Source: Bradyrhizobium sp. cir1 (GTDB taxonomy: Bacteria; Pseudomonadota; Alphaproteobacteria; Rhizobiales; Xanthobacteraceae). From it: DNA of 64,000 nucleotides. Below the pieces are notes generated by a model. That model was not told the origin of the DNA and did no database searches. It worked only from the letters and a program-made list of their open reading frames with translations. This document shows, one piece after another, positions 1-8,845 of this stretch. The stretch covers positions 124,001-188,000 of the forward strand of contig NZ_JACIHE010000004.1 in assembly GCF_014198245.1 (NCBI RefSeq), read 5' to 3'. The stretch's first letter is position 1, and every line of letters begins with the position of its first letter. The position numbers and the translations under genes were made by a program.

Positions 1-708
1 GATCAGCGCGAGCACGATGAGGCCGCCGACCGGATGCAGCACCACGGCGTCGATCCGCGCGGTCCAGGTGTCGGGCCTAGCAGGCAGGCTGACGCAGTCA
101 GCGATGATGCGGTCGGCATCGCGTTGGGTGGCGCGCAGCTCGGAGACGCTGAGCGCGCGCCAGCTGTTCTCAGTCGGCTCGGCGGCAAGCTTTGCAGAAA
201 TCTCGTCGGTCAGCGCCAGCAGGTCGGCGGTGCCGCCCTTGCGCACCGCGATCGAGGTCACCACGGGCACGCCGAGCTCCTTGGCGAGCCGCTCGACGTC
301 GACGGTGATGCCGCGGCGGGCGGCGATGTCGAACATGTTGAGGACGAGGATCATCGGTCGTCCGGTGCGCTTGAGCTCGAGCAGCAGGCGGATGGTCAGG
401 CGCAGATTGGTGGAGTCGGCGACGCACAGCACGAGATCGGGCACGATCTCGCCGGAGGCCTTGCCGAGCACGAAGTCGCGGGTGATCTCCTCGTCCGGGC
501 TGCGGCCGCGCAGCGAATAGGTGCCGGGCAGGTCGACCACGGAGACCTGGCGCCCCTGTGGGGTGACGAAGAAGCCTTCCTTGCGCTCGACGGTGACGCC
601 GGGATAGTTCGCGACCTTCTGCCGGCTGCCGGTCAGGGCATTGAACAGCGAGGTCTTGCCGCTGTTGGGCGTGCCGACCAGGGCGAGATGCAGCAGGGGT
701 GCTTCCAT
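1..708 (-). CDS. feoB: Ferrous iron transporter FeoB, N-terminal part (cut by window edge)
   Basis: Inner-membrane Fe(II) transporter with an N-terminal G domain; only the first 236 codons are in the window and the gene continues past base 1. Translating the minus strand from the ATG at 708 gives a P-loop (GTPNSGKTS), the switch region ANYPGVTVERKEG, a G3 motif DLPGTYSL and a G4-like NMFD. The visible part ends as the first hydrophobic segment begins (HPVGGLIVLALI). It lies 36 bp downstream of feoA on the same strand, the usual feoAB order. The plus-strand reading frames over it are shadows. Identity is secure; the membrane part cannot be judged here. Confidence 0.95.
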   Translation of the reverse strand, partial: MEAPLLHLALVGTPNSGKTSLFNALTGSRQKVANYPGVTVERKEGFFVTPQGRQVSVVDLPGTYSLRGRSPDEEITRDFVLGKASGEIVPDLVLCVADSTNLRLTIRLLLELKRTGRPMILVLNMFDIAARRGITVDVERLAKELGVPVVTSIAVRKGGTADLLALTDEISAKLAAEPTENSWRALSVSELRATQRDADRIIADCVSLPARPDTWTARIDAVVLHPVGGLIVLALI

Positions 709-744
709 GGGATCAAGGGCCTGGGGCAGTTATCCGGTCGCTGA

Positions 745-1020
745 CTAGGCGACGATGATGGCCATGGCTTCGCGCCGGCGGACCGCGATCGTGATGCTGT
801 CGACCCTGACCGCGATCGGGTCGCGCCCGACCAGCCCCTCGTGCAGGACCTCGACCCGGGCCCCCTCGACGAAGCCGAGCTCGATCAGGCGGCTCTCGAG
901 CTCGATGTCCGAAAGCGCCGAGTCCGTATCCTTGGTGGAAAGGTGCTGAATGACGCCGGTATAGCCGCGCAGGGCCAGACCCAGCGGCATATGCGGGCGT
1001 GTGTCATCATGGTCGGTCAT
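745..1020 (-). CDS. feoA: Ferrous iron transport protein FeoA
   Basis: Small cytoplasmic SH3-like protein (91 aa) that supports FeoB-mediated Fe(II) uptake. The sequence has the FeoA pattern: a leading LALRGYTGVIQHL stretch, then ESRLIELGFVEGARVEVLHEG, and a C-terminal DPIAVRVDSITIAVRRREAMAI. The ATG at 1020 is preferred over a TTG at 1035. It is the first gene of a feoA-feoB transcription unit. An AT-rich imperfect palindrome about 60-77 bp upstream may be an iron-responsive operator. Confidence 0.93.
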   Translation of the reverse strand: MTDHDDTRPHMPLGLALRGYTGVIQHLSTKDTDSALSDIELESRLIELGFVEGARVEVLHEGLVGRDPIAVRVDSITIAVRRREAMAIIVA

Positions 1021-1079
1021 GCCCTGTATTTTCAACGCGGGGCATCGAGGTCAAGCGCGCGCGGCGGCTGAAACTGCAC

Positions 1080-1097
1080 CTTAGAGTGATTTTAAAG
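1080..1097. promoter_or_regulatory. Possible iron-responsive operator upstream of feoA
   Basis: An AT-rich imperfect palindrome, CTTAGAGTGATTTTAAAG, stands out in GC-rich flanks 60-77 bp upstream of the feoA start. Its half-sites resemble the TTTAGAA / TTCTAAA halves of iron control (Irr-type) or Fur-type boxes known to govern iron genes in rhizobia. The match is partial, so this is only a candidate. Confidence 0.35.
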
Positions 1098-1136
1098 TAC
1101 AGACGCCGGAGGCGCGCCGGAAACCCGCCCCGGCGG

Positions 1137-1388
1137 CTACTGCGCTGGGACCTTGTCCGGCTGGACGGCCATGGCCCGGCTCTTGAAGTAGTCGAGCACG
1201 AACAGGCGGATCGCCGAGGACAGGTTGCCCTGCTGGCGGTTGCCGTCGATCTCGCCGACGAGCTCGGACAGCGTCATGTTACGCAGACCCGAGATCTCCT
1301 TCATGCCGTTCCAGAATGCCTCTTCCAGGCTGACGCTGGTCTTGTGGCCGGCGACGACGATCGACCGTTTCACGACGGGCGACTTCAT
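1137..1388 (-). CDS. Ribbon-helix-helix domain protein (RHH_4 type)
   Basis: An 83-aa protein that is essentially one ribbon-helix-helix domain: a VKRSIVVAGHKTSVSLEEAFW strand-helix part, then GLRNMTLSELVGEID and NLSSAIRLFVLDYF. This is the arrangement of the alphaproteobacterial RHH_4 family. Such proteins are likely DNA-binding regulators, but no target is established here. The ATG at 1388 overlaps the stop of the upstream DUF4169 gene by 4 bp (ATGA), so the two are probably translationally coupled. Confidence 0.8.
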   Translation of the reverse strand: MKSPVVKRSIVVAGHKTSVSLEEAFWNGMKEISGLRNMTLSELVGEIDGNRQQGNLSSAIRLFVLDYFKSRAMAVQPDKVPAQ

Positions 1389-1573
1389 GGCTGCTCCTCG
1401 TGATCGATCCGATGCTGGTCCAGGTGCGCCTTCGCCTTGTCCGCGCGCGTCTCCTCCGCCGACCGCTCCGCCTTCGTGCGGCCGAACTTCGCCCGGTTGG
1501 CGTCCGCCTGCTTCGCCGAGGCTTCCCGCTCGGCGCGCTTCCTGAAACGATTCAGGTTGATGACGTTCCCCAT
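1385..1573 (-). CDS. DUF4169 family small basic protein
   Basis: A 62-aa, highly charged protein starting MGNVINLNRFRKRAERE, the signature start of the DUF4169 family, followed by an Ala/Lys/Glu-rich helical stretch likely to be one long helix. Function is unknown. It is first in a two-gene unit with the ribbon-helix-helix gene (4-bp overlap), a pairing that suggests a shared role. Confidence 0.8.
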   Translation of the reverse strand: MGNVINLNRFRKRAEREASAKQADANRAKFGRTKAERSAEETRADKAKAHLDQHRIDHEEQP

Positions 1574-1851
1574 GCCGCGTCTCCATCATCCGATCCTCTT
1601 CAGGCAGGATGAAACATTCAGAAACAGGGTGGCGCGTTGCGCCCCAAAAGACTTGATCGCCATTCGCTCGTCCTCGTCAATCGGCCCTTCGGGCCATCAA
1701 ACGATGAATTTCGCCCCGTCAAGGGCAGTGGGGTTGCGTAACACGCCGCCCCGGCGCAACATTGACGGTAATCAAATCCCGCCCCCAAAACTGCATATTT
1801 CTGGGCGTCCAGCGTCCGTATCATTACGGATGACTATCGGAATTCGGAAAT

Positions 1852-3273
1852 CTAGCCCGGGCTGGTCATCTTCTCCGGGCGCACCAGGCGGTCGAATTCG
1901 TCGGCCGAGACGAAACCGAGCCGCATCGCCTCCTCCTTCAGCGTGGTGCCGTTGGCATGGGCGGTCTTGGCCACCTTGGCGGCGTTGTCGTAGCCGATCT
2001 TCGGGGCCAGCGCCGTCACCAGCATCAGCGAGCGTTCCATCAGCTCCCTGATGCGCTTTTCGTCGGCGCGGATGCCGCTGACGCAATGCTCGGTGAAGGA
2101 GCGCGCGGCATCCGCCATCAGGCGGATCGAGTGCAGCATGTTGTAGGCCAGCACCGGCTTGTAGACATTGAGTTCGAAATGGCCCTGGCTGCCGGCGACC
2201 GTGATCGCGGTGTGATTGCCGAACACCTGGCAGCACACCATGGTCATCGCCTCGCACTGCGTCGGATTGACCTTGCCCGGCATGATCGAGGAGCCCGGCT
2301 CGTTCTCCGGCAGGATCAATTCGCCCAGCCCCGAGCGCGGGCCCGATCCAAGCAGGCGGATGTCGTTGGCGATCTTGAACAGGCCGGTCGCGACCGAGTT
2401 GATGGCGCCGTGCGCCAGCACATAGGCGTCGTTCGAGGCCAGCGCCTCGAATTTGTTGGCGGCGCTGGTGAAGGGGAGTTTCGTAATCCCCGCGACATGC
2501 TTTGCGAACAGCTTTGCAAAGCGCGGCTTCGAGTTGAGGCCGGTGCCGACTGCGGTGCCGCCCTGCGCCAGCGGATAGAGGTCCTTCACCGCGACCTTGA
2601 GCCGCGCGATGCCGCTTTCGACCTGCGCGGCATAGCCGGAAAATTCCTGGCCGAGCGTCAGCGGTGTCGCATCCTGGGTGTGGGTGCGGCCGATCTTCAC
2701 GATCTTCGAAAACTCCTTCTCCTTCTTGCGCAGCGCGCGCAGCAGCTCACCGAGCGCAGGGACGAGATCGGCATTGATGCGGTTTGCGGCCGCGATATGC
2801 ATCGCGGTCGGGAAGGAGTCGTTCGACGACTGGCTCATGTTGACGTGATCGTTTGGATGCACCGGCTTCTTGGCGCCGAGCTCGCCGCCGAGCAGCTCAT
2901 TGGCGCGGTTGGCGATCACCTCGTTGAGGTTCATGTTGCTCTGCGTGCCCGAGCCGGTTTGCCACACCACGAGGGGGAAATGATCGTCGAGGCTGCCGTC
3001 GATCACCTCGCGCGCGGCGCGGATGATGGCATTGGCGCGGCGCTGGTCGAGCAGGCCGAGCTCGAGATTGGACTGCGCGGCCGCGAGCTTGACGATGCCG
3101 AGCGCATGCACGAGCGAGATCGGCATGCGATCCGTGCCGATGCGGAAATTCTGGCGCGACCGCTCGGTCTGCGCCCCCCAATAGCGATCGGCAGGCACTT
3201 CGATCGGACCGAAGCTGTCGGTCTCGATGCGGGTTGCGGGGCGGGCGGTCTTCGAGCGGGAAGCTTTGGCCAT
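1852..3273 (-). CDS. fumC: Class II fumarate hydratase
   Basis: Interconverts fumarate and L-malate in the TCA cycle; oxygen-stable, iron-free class II enzyme. The 473-aa product has the family landmarks: [19 protein letters not shown] near the N-terminus, [40 protein letters not shown], and the superfamily signature [14 protein letters not shown] chose the ATG at 3273 (MAKASRSK), which gives normal length; an in-frame ATG at 3285 is also possible. It appears monocistronic. The long plus-strand frame opposite it is a codon-bias shadow. Confidence 0.95.
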   Translation of the reverse strand: MAKASRSKTARPATRIETDSFGPIEVPADRYWGAQTERSRQNFRIGTDRMPISLVHALGIVKLAAAQSNLELGLLDQRRANAIIRAAREVIDGSLDDHFPLVVWQTGSGTQSNMNLNEVIANRANELLGGELGAKKPVHPNDHVNMSQSSNDSFPTAMHIAAANRINADLVPALGELLRALRKKEKEFSKIVKIGRTHTQDATPLTLGQEFSGYAAQVESGIARLKVAVKDLYPLAQGGTAVGTGLNSKPRFAKLFAKHVAGITKLPFTSAANKFEALASNDAYVLAHGAINSVATGLFKIANDIRLLGSGPRSGLGELILPENEPGSSIMPGKVNPTQCEAMTMVCCQVFGNHTAITVAGSQGHFELNVYKPVLAYNMLHSIRLMADAARSFTEHCVSGIRADEKRIRELMERSLMLVTALAPKIGYDNAAKVAKTAHANGTTLKEEAMRLGFVSADEFDRLVRPEKMTSPG

Positions 3274-3375
3274 GAGCACATCCATTCTGCCGCGCGAAAC
3301 GCCGCACGGCCTCTTCATGTGCTCTTCTATATAGACAGTTTGACCGGGCGCGATGGCTTCGCGCGACAGCCTAGA

Positions 3376-3891
3376 TCATTTCTTGCGGAAACGATCGAGC
3401 CGCACGACCTCGGCACCGCCCTGGCTCGGCGGGGTCGACTCTTCCGCGGTCTCCGCCTTCTCGGCGGCGGCAGGCACGGCTACGGCCGAAGGGGCAGGGG
3501 CCGCCGGCAAATTCTCAGGCGCGACTTCGGCGACATCGGACGTGTCGAACTGGAGGCCGAATTTCACGGACGGATCGAGGAAGCTCTTGATGGCGCTGAA
3601 CGGCACGATCAGCCGTTCCGGAATGCCGCCGAAGGACAGGCCGACCTCGAAGCGGTCTTCGAGCACTGTCAGATCCCAGAACTGGTGCTGGAGGATGATC
3701 GTCATCTCCTCCGGATATTGCGCCAGCAGCCGCGACGACAGCTTCACGCCCTCGGCCTTCGACACGAAGGTGATGAAGAAATGGTGCTCGCCGGGCAGGC
3801 CATGGACCGCGGCATCGGTCAGCACCTTGCGCAGCACGCCGCGCAACGCGTCGCGGGCCAGCACATCGTATCGGATATGATCGGTCGCCAT
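3376..3891 (-). CDS. sspB: SspB-family protein (ClpXP adaptor-like)
   Basis: A 171-aa protein of the SspB superfamily. SspB proteins tether SsrA-tagged polypeptides to ClpXP; the alphaproteobacterial members are a divergent branch. Residues 1 to about 115 form the folded domain (IRYDVLARDALRGVLRKVL, HHFFITFVSKAEGVKLSSRLLAQYPEEMTI, LSFGGIPERLIVPFSAIKSFLDPSV). A Pro/Ala-rich linker follows, and the tail AEVVRLDRFRKK resembles the ClpX-docking peptide of SspB proteins. It lies directly downstream of ssrA on the same strand, so the tag RNA and its likely adaptor are neighbours. Confidence 0.85.
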   Translation of the reverse strand: MATDHIRYDVLARDALRGVLRKVLTDAAVHGLPGEHHFFITFVSKAEGVKLSSRLLAQYPEEMTIILQHQFWDLTVLEDRFEVGLSFGGIPERLIVPFSAIKSFLDPSVKFGLQFDTSDVAEVAPENLPAAPAPSAVAVPAAAEKAETAEESTPPSQGGAEVVRLDRFRKK

Positions 3892-4039
3892 GGTGGTCCT
3901 GTTGCATTCCAGGAGTTGGGCCCTGCCGGCCCGACTCGCCAAGCCGCAATAGTACCGTGTCTGACGGGTTGGCAGGAGTCCCCGCAAGGGAGGAAATAGA
4001 AGGCAAGTGGAGGCTTCTGTTGCCAGGTGCCTCCGAACC

Positions 4040-4340
4040 CCGCCTAGCGGAGCTTAACCCGCTAGGACTTTAGAGTGGTCTTTCAAACTGCGTTACGCAG
4101 CCTGAGCAACCGGAGCAAAGTTGTCGTTGGCAACTATTGCAGTAGCCCGATAACGGCGGAACAATACCGGGAAAAAGTACGCCCTTTACGCCCTCGTCGA
4201 TCCTATTTCGCCCCCGCCAAAGCCCGCTTGTGGGGCCAGCCCGATGGTGGGCTTTGGTGGAGGCGCCGGGTACCGCCCCCGGGTCCGAATGGTTTATTGC
4301 GACGACCGTTTATTTCCATAGCCGGCGAACCGGCACCCCC
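4040..4340 (-). ncRNA. ssrA: Circularly permuted two-piece tmRNA (ssrA)
   Basis: Rescues stalled ribosomes by tagging their products. On the minus strand the acceptor piece comes first and ends in CGCCTCCACCA at 4255, with a 5-bp T stem (CCGGG / CCCGG, 7-nt loop) just before it. A roughly 39-nt spacer (4216-4254), itself able to pair AAAGCCC with GGGCTTT, separates it from the coding piece, which begins GGGGGCGAAATAGGATCGACG at 4215. GGGGGCG pairs with CGCCTCC to rebuild a 7-bp acceptor stem. The tag frame GCC AAC GAC AAC TTT ... GCG TAA (4131 down to 4093) encodes ANDNFAPVAQAA. A hairpin (CCTAGCGG / CCGCTAGG, 4043-4066) follows. The outer ends are estimates. A TATATT at 4346-4341 could be the -10 box. 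Confidence 0.93.
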
Positions 4341-4469
4341 AATATAGGGGGCAAAGGTTTCAAAAAACAGAGGTTTCGAGCGGCGATGTGCGGTTCCCTT
4401 TGGATAGGTTCCGGGATCGCCGCGGGTCCGATCTTGGCCGGGCCGCGGCCGCCGTTCTAACCTCCTGAG

Positions 4470-4932
4470 ATGTCCGCCGATTCAGCACCGGCCGTCCAAG
4501 AGGCAGATCAAGAGCCGGACCAGCCCGCCTCGGTTGCCGCCCCGCCCAGCCTGACCGCGCTGTTCGAGGCCTTTGCCCGGCTGTCGCTGGCGGGTTTCGG
4601 CGGGGTTCTGGTGTTCGCGCGGCGGGCGATCGTCGAGCAGCATCGCTGGATGACGGCCGACGAGTTCAACGAGACGTTTGCGCTCTGCCATTTCCTGCCC
4701 GGCCCCAACATCGTCAATCTGTCCATGGTGTTCGGCGCGCGGCTGCGCGGATCACCGGAGGTGTCGCCGCCTTTGCCGGGCTGCTGCTGTCGCCGACGCT
4801 GATCATGACCCTGAAGCGGATGTCTTCCTCGCCATCGGCGTGCTTCGCCTGCCGCTCTCCGCGGTGCTCCTGGTCGCGATCCCCGTGAGCGTTGGCGCCA
4901 CCTTCCTCCTGCGGCGGAAGGTAGCAATGTGA
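4470..4932 (+). pseudogene. Chromate transporter N-terminal half, frameshifted and internally deleted
   Basis: Remnant of the first gene of a two-gene chromate (CHR family) transporter. The first reading frame gives LAGFGGVLVFARRAIVEQHRWM and LPGPNIVNLSMVFGARLRG, which is CHR-like. Near 4750 the homologous sequence moves to another frame (ITGGVAAFAGLLLSPTLIM). By about 4805 it continues in the third frame (ADVFLAIGVLRLPLSAVLLV) to the stop at 4932. The segment expected between LIM and ADVF is missing, so this looks like at least one indel plus an internal deletion. No intact protein is possible unless the assembly is wrong. Confidence 0.75.
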
Positions 4933-5457
4933 ACGCCGAGAACCCGGTCTGGGCGCTGATCTCGACCTTCGGCCTGATGTCGCTGTTCGCGGTCGGCGGC
5001 GCCGCCGCGGCGGTGCCCGAGATGCACCGCATCGCGGTCGACGAGCATCACTGGATGACCGACAAGCAGTTCACGGATGCTGATGCGATCGCGCAGCTCT
5101 CGCCGGGTCCAAACGTGCTTATCGTGACGTTAATCGGCTATGCCATCGTCGGCATGCCCGGCGCGCTCGCGGCGACGCTGGCGATGTGCCTGCCGACCGC
5201 GCTGGTTGCCTATTATGTCAGCCGTCTCCTAACGGCCCAGCCAATCGCGCTGGCCGGCCCTGATCCAGGCTGCATTGGTTCCGCTCTCGATCGGATTGAT
5301 GGCGGCGAGTGCCCTGATCCTGGCCGAGGCGACCGACCGGACAATTGCTGCAGTGCTTCTGACCGCGATGGTTGCGATGATCGCATCGGTCTCGCGCATC
5401 GATCCGCTCTGGCTCCTGCTCGCCGGGGGCCTGTTGGGTTTTGCTGGCATTGTGTGA
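4929..5457 (+). pseudogene. Chromate transporter C-terminal half, frameshifted
   Basis: Second gene of the CHR pair, starting with an ATG at 4929 that overlaps the previous stop by 4 bp. The first part is good CHR sequence (LFAVGGAAAAVPEMHRIAV, LSPGPNVLIVTLIGYAIVG, MCLPTALVAYYVSRLL). Around 5240-5265 the homology jumps frame: the original frame degenerates, and ALIQAALVPLSIGLMAASAL through GGLLGFAGIV to the stop at 5457 is in another frame. A single small indel would explain it. With the first half also broken, the system appears to be decaying as a unit. Confidence 0.72.
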
Positions 5458-5553
5458 TGAAAATCGCTAGGCAGTGCTGCGGCCCGGGGGATCCCTTTCC
5501 AGCCGATTTAGAACAACAGTGCTCGTGACTTACGGGTCGCGGAGGAGACATGC

Positions 5554-6315
5554 ATGGCCGAGACGATGGGCCACTCAGCGACAGCCACTCGAAACACCTC
5601 GGTGGCGATCGGTTTCTGCCTGCTGGCGATAGCGCCGCAGATCTTCGAATTCATCTGGTCGATCGGGACCATCTTCGGCTGGGGCGCGGGACGCGGCCCG
5701 GCCACCGTCCTGATCAGCCACGCCACCGCGCTGGTCGCGGGCGCTCCCGCAGCCCTGATCGGATCGGCCAGTGGTGAGACCAAGAAGGCGTCCTCCGATG
5801 TGCTGCTGGCGCTGATTTATTCTTATCCGATTTTCGCGGTGGCGATCGTCACGCTGTTCATGACCATCCGGTCGGCGCAGGACTATGTCGGCGGCGTCAT
5901 TCTGATGGCGGTCGCCTTGTTCGCGCTGTGGGCTTCGAGCGATTTGCAGGGCATGCGCGGCTTCTCCTTCGGCGCCGGCACCGCGCCGCGGATGTTCGGC
6001 GGGCTGCTAGTCGCCTTGTCGGCCGGCATCGCCCTGACCGGCCTTTTGAGCGAGGGGCCGGGAATGTCCCACTATTCCTGGCGCGGCCCGCTGTTCGTGA
6101 TGGTCGCGATCCTGTTCTTCGCGCTGGCGATCCGGCCGCTCGGCCTCGTGGTCACGGCCTTCGCGAGTTTCATGATCGCAGCGACAGGGTCACATGAGAC
6201 GCGCTGGCTGGAGGCTGCCATCGTCGGCGCCTGCCTGACGCTTGGCTGTGCGATCCTGTTCCCCTACGTGCTCGGGCTCCCGATGCCGATGTTTCCGCGT
6301 TTCCTGATCCAGTGA
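5554..6315 (+). CDS. tctB: TctB-family small membrane subunit of a TTT transporter
   Basis: Small membrane subunit of a tripartite tricarboxylate transporter (253 aa). The C-terminal two thirds (SAQDYVGGVILMAVALFALWAS, GAGTAPRMFGGLLVALSAGIAL, then three more hydrophobic segments) is the TctB domain. The first 100 residues carry two or three extra membrane spans, so it is longer than typical TctB proteins. The start has a strong Shine-Dalgarno (GGAGGAG) 6 bp before the ATG. tctA begins 7 bp after its stop. No solute-binding TctC is adjacent; an orphan Bug-type receptor lies at 44749-45750. Confidence 0.82.
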   Translation: MAETMGHSATATRNTSVAIGFCLLAIAPQIFEFIWSIGTIFGWGAGRGPATVLISHATALVAGAPAALIGSASGETKKASSDVLLALIYSYPIFAVAIVTLFMTIRSAQDYVGGVILMAVALFALWASSDLQGMRGFSFGAGTAPRMFGGLLVALSAGIALTGLLSEGPGMSHYSWRGPLFVMVAILFFALAIRPLGLVVTAFASFMIAATGSHETRWLEAAIVGACLTLGCAILFPYVLGLPMPMFPRFLIQ

Positions 6316-6322
6316 GGGCGTG

Positions 6323-7837
6323 ATGGATATCTTTGCCAACCTCGCTCACGGCTTTGCCGTCGCGCTCTCTCCCATCAACCTGCTGATGTGCCTGATCGGT
6401 GCCCTCGTCGGCACGCTGGTCGGCGTTCTCCCCGGTATCGGCACCATCGCGACCGTCGCGATGCTGCTGCCGATCACCTTCGGTCTGCCGCCGGTCGGCG
6501 CGCTGATCATGCTCGCCGGCATCTATTACGGCGCGCAGTATGGCGGCTCGACCACGTCGATCCTCGTCAACATTCCAGGCGAGGCGACATCGGTCGTCAC
6601 CGCCATCGACGGCCACCAGATGGCCAAGCAGGGCCGCGCCGGCCCGGCGCTGGCGATTGCCGCGATCGGCTCGTTCTTCGCCGGCTGCGTTGCGACCGTG
6701 CTGATCGCCGTTCTCGGTGCGCCGCTCACAAAACTCGCACTGGCGTTCGGTCCGGCCGAATATTTCTCGCTGATGGTGCTCGGCCTGATCTTCGCGGTCG
6801 TGCTGGCCAAGGGCTCGGTGCTGAAGGCGATCGCGATGATCGTGTTCGGCCTCTTGCTGTCGATGGTCGGCTCCGACATCGAGACCGGCGCCTCGCGCAT
6901 GGCCTTCAATATTCCGGAACTGGCCGACGGTCTCGGCTTTGCGACGGTGGCGATGGGTGTGTTTGGCTTTGCCGAGATCATCCGCAACCTCGACCATGGC
7001 GCCGAGATGAACCGAGACCTCGTGCAGCAGAAGATCACCGGCCTGATGCCGACCAAGAAGGACCTGGTCGACTCGACGCCGCCGATCCTGCGCGGCACCG
7101 TGCTCGGCTCGATCCTCGGCATCCTGCCGGGCGGCGGCGCGGTGATCGCCTCGTTCGCGGCCTATACGCTCGAGAAGAAGCTCGCCAAGAACCCGTCGCG
7201 GTTCGGCCGCGGCGCGATCGAGGGCGTTGCGGCGCCGGAAAGCGCCAACAACGCGGCGGCGCAGACCTCCTTCATTCCGCTGCTCACCCTCGGCATCCCG
7301 CCGAACGCGGTGATGGCGCTGATGGTGGGCGCGATGACCATCCACGGTATCGTGCCGGGTCCGCAGGTGATGCAGAAGCAGCCCGACCTCGTCTGGGGCA
7401 TGATCGCCTCGATGTGGATCGGCAATCTGATGCTGATTATCATCAATCTGCCGCTGGTCGGAATCTGGGTCCGCCTGCTGCGCGTGCCTTACCGGCTGAT
7501 GTTCCCCTCGATCGTGATCTTCTGCGCGATCGGCATCTACTCGGTGAACAACGCACCGGTCGACGTCATCCTCGCCGGCGTGTTCGGGCTTGTCGGCTAC
7601 TGGCTGATCAAGCACGATTTCGAGCCGGCACCGCTGCTGCTCGGCATGGTGCTTGGACCGCTGATGGAGGAGAACCTGCGTCGTGCGCTGCTGATCTCGC
7701 GCGGCGACTGGAGCGTGTTCCTGACGCGTCCGTTGTCGGCGGTGCTGCTGGCGATCGCGGCGAGCCTCCTGATCCTCACGGTGCTGCCGGTGTTGCGCGC
7801 CAAGCGCGACCAGGTGTTCACCGAATCCGAGAACTGA
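6323..7837 (+). CDS. tctA: TctA-family large membrane subunit of a TTT transporter
   Basis: Large permease subunit (504 aa, about 10-12 membrane spans). The family signature lies near the N-terminus: LVGVLPGIGTIATVAMLLPITFGL, then IYYGAQYGGSTTSILVNIPGE. Its repeat follows in the second half: LGSILGILPGGGAVIASFAAY and GAIEGVAAPESANNAAAQTSFIPLLTLGIP. The ATG at 6323 is chosen over a GTG at 6320 because GAGG lies 5 bp upstream. Substrate is probably a carboxylate but cannot be read from the sequence. Confidence 0.92.
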   Translation: MDIFANLAHGFAVALSPINLLMCLIGALVGTLVGVLPGIGTIATVAMLLPITFGLPPVGALIMLAGIYYGAQYGGSTTSILVNIPGEATSVVTAIDGHQMAKQGRAGPALAIAAIGSFFAGCVATVLIAVLGAPLTKLALAFGPAEYFSLMVLGLIFAVVLAKGSVLKAIAMIVFGLLLSMVGSDIETGASRMAFNIPELADGLGFATVAMGVFGFAEIIRNLDHGAEMNRDLVQQKITGLMPTKKDLVDSTPPILRGTVLGSILGILPGGGAVIASFAAYTLEKKLAKNPSRFGRGAIEGVAAPESANNAAAQTSFIPLLTLGIPPNAVMALMVGAMTIHGIVPGPQVMQKQPDLVWGMIASMWIGNLMLIIINLPLVGIWVRLLRVPYRLMFPSIVIFCAIGIYSVNNAPVDVILAGVFGLVGYWLIKHDFEPAPLLLGMVLGPLMEENLRRALLISRGDWSVFLTRPLSAVLLAIAASLLILTVLPVLRAKRDQVFTESEN

Positions 7838-7885
7838 TCGCGCGACGCCTGCGACTTCGACAGCAGGATCAAGCTGATAGGTGAG

Positions 7886-7909
7886 GGGGCGGGACGAGAG
7901 TTCCGCCCC
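7886..7909 (+). terminator. Stem-loop terminator after tctA
   Basis: A 10-bp stem GGGGCGGGAC / GTTCCGCCCC (one G-U pair) with a GAGA tetraloop, followed by TTGTCGTTT. It sits 49 bp after the tctA stop and separates it from thyA. Confidence 0.65.
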
Positions 7910-7943
7910 TTGTCGTTTGCCCCGGAACTCTCATTTTTCCTTG

Positions 7944-7949
7944 TATAAT
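7944..7949 (+). promoter_or_regulatory. Possible -10 box upstream of thyA
   Basis: A perfect TATAAT in the gap between the tctA terminator and thyA, about 97 bp before the thyA ATG. No good -35 lies at 16-18 bp spacing, so the call is tentative. Confidence 0.3.
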
Positions 7950-8045
7950 CGGTGGAGGCCGCGAATCGCCGCTGTCGCGGTGTCGGGGCGCCCATTAAGT
8001 TCGCCGCCTCCCCAAAGGCTGCCGTCTTCCTAAGGTTTTTGGCAC

Positions 8046-8840
8046 ATGCACCAATATCAGGACCTGCTCGAGCGGATTCTTTCAGACGGCGTCGAGAAGA
8101 CTGACCGGACCGGCACCGGCACGCTGTCGGTGTTCGGCCATCAGATGCGCTTCAACCTGTCGGCCGGCTTCCCGATGCTGACCACCAAGCGGCTGCCGCT
8201 CAAGGCGATCGTGCATGAGCTGCTGTGGTTCCTGAAGGGCGACACCAACATCAAATATCTGCGCGACAACGGCGTCACCATCTGGGACGAATGGGCGGAC
8301 GCCAATGGCGATCTCGGCCCGGTGTATGGCCATCAGTGGCGCTCCTGGCCCACGGCCGACGGGCGCAGCATCGACCAGATCGCCAATGTCATCGACATGA
8401 TCAAGCGCACCCCGGATTCCCGCCGGCTGGTCGTCACCGCCTGGAATCCGGCCGACGTCGAGAAGATGGCGCTGCCGCCCTGCCATCTGCTGTTCCAGTT
8501 CTATGTCGCCAACGGCAAGCTGTCGTGCCAGCTCTATCAGCGCTCGGCCGACGTCTTCCTCGGCGTGCCCTTCAACATCGCCTCTTATGCGCTGCTCACC
8601 ATGATGGTCGCGCAGGTCACCGGCCTGAAGCCCGGCGACTTCGTGCACTCGCTCGGCGACACCCATCTCTATTCCAACCATCTGGAGCAGGCGCGGCTCC
8701 AGCTTACGCGCGCGCCGCGCGCGCTGCCGGTGATGCGGATCAATCCCGATGTGAAGGACATCTTCTCCTTCCGTTACGAGGATTTCGAGCTCGTCGGCTA
8801 CGATCCGCATCCGCACATCAAGGCGGAAGTTGCGGTCTAG
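8046..8840 (+). CDS. thyA: Thymidylate synthase
   Basis: Converts dUMP and methylene-THF to dTMP and dihydrofolate. The 264-aa length is that of the short bacterial ThyA form. Visible motifs are the N-terminal [17 protein letters not shown], the WDEWAD region, the catalytic cysteine in [12 protein letters not shown], the dUMP-binding [24 protein letters not shown] and the HLYSNHLEQ segment. It is followed by a GNAT gene and then folA, which regenerates the dihydrofolate it makes, so the three genes form a thymidylate cluster. Confidence 0.97.
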   Translation: MHQYQDLLERILSDGVEKTDRTGTGTLSVFGHQMRFNLSAGFPMLTTKRLPLKAIVHELLWFLKGDTNIKYLRDNGVTIWDEWADANGDLGPVYGHQWRSWPTADGRSIDQIANVIDMIKRTPDSRRLVVTAWNPADVEKMALPPCHLLFQFYVANGKLSCQLYQRSADVFLGVPFNIASYALLTMMVAQVTGLKPGDFVHSLGDTHLYSNHLEQARLQLTRAPRALPVMRINPDVKDIFSFRYEDFELVGYDPHPHIKAEVAV

Positions 8841-8845
8841 CGCGG

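Noticed and set aside
1957..3999. 680-codon plus-strand open frame over fumC and sspB
   Set aside because: Antisense composition; both minus-strand genes have clear family signatures.
4075..4460. Plus-strand open frames of 76-90 codons in the ssrA region
   Set aside because: They overlap the tmRNA, whose acceptor stem, T arm and tag frame are clear on the other strand.
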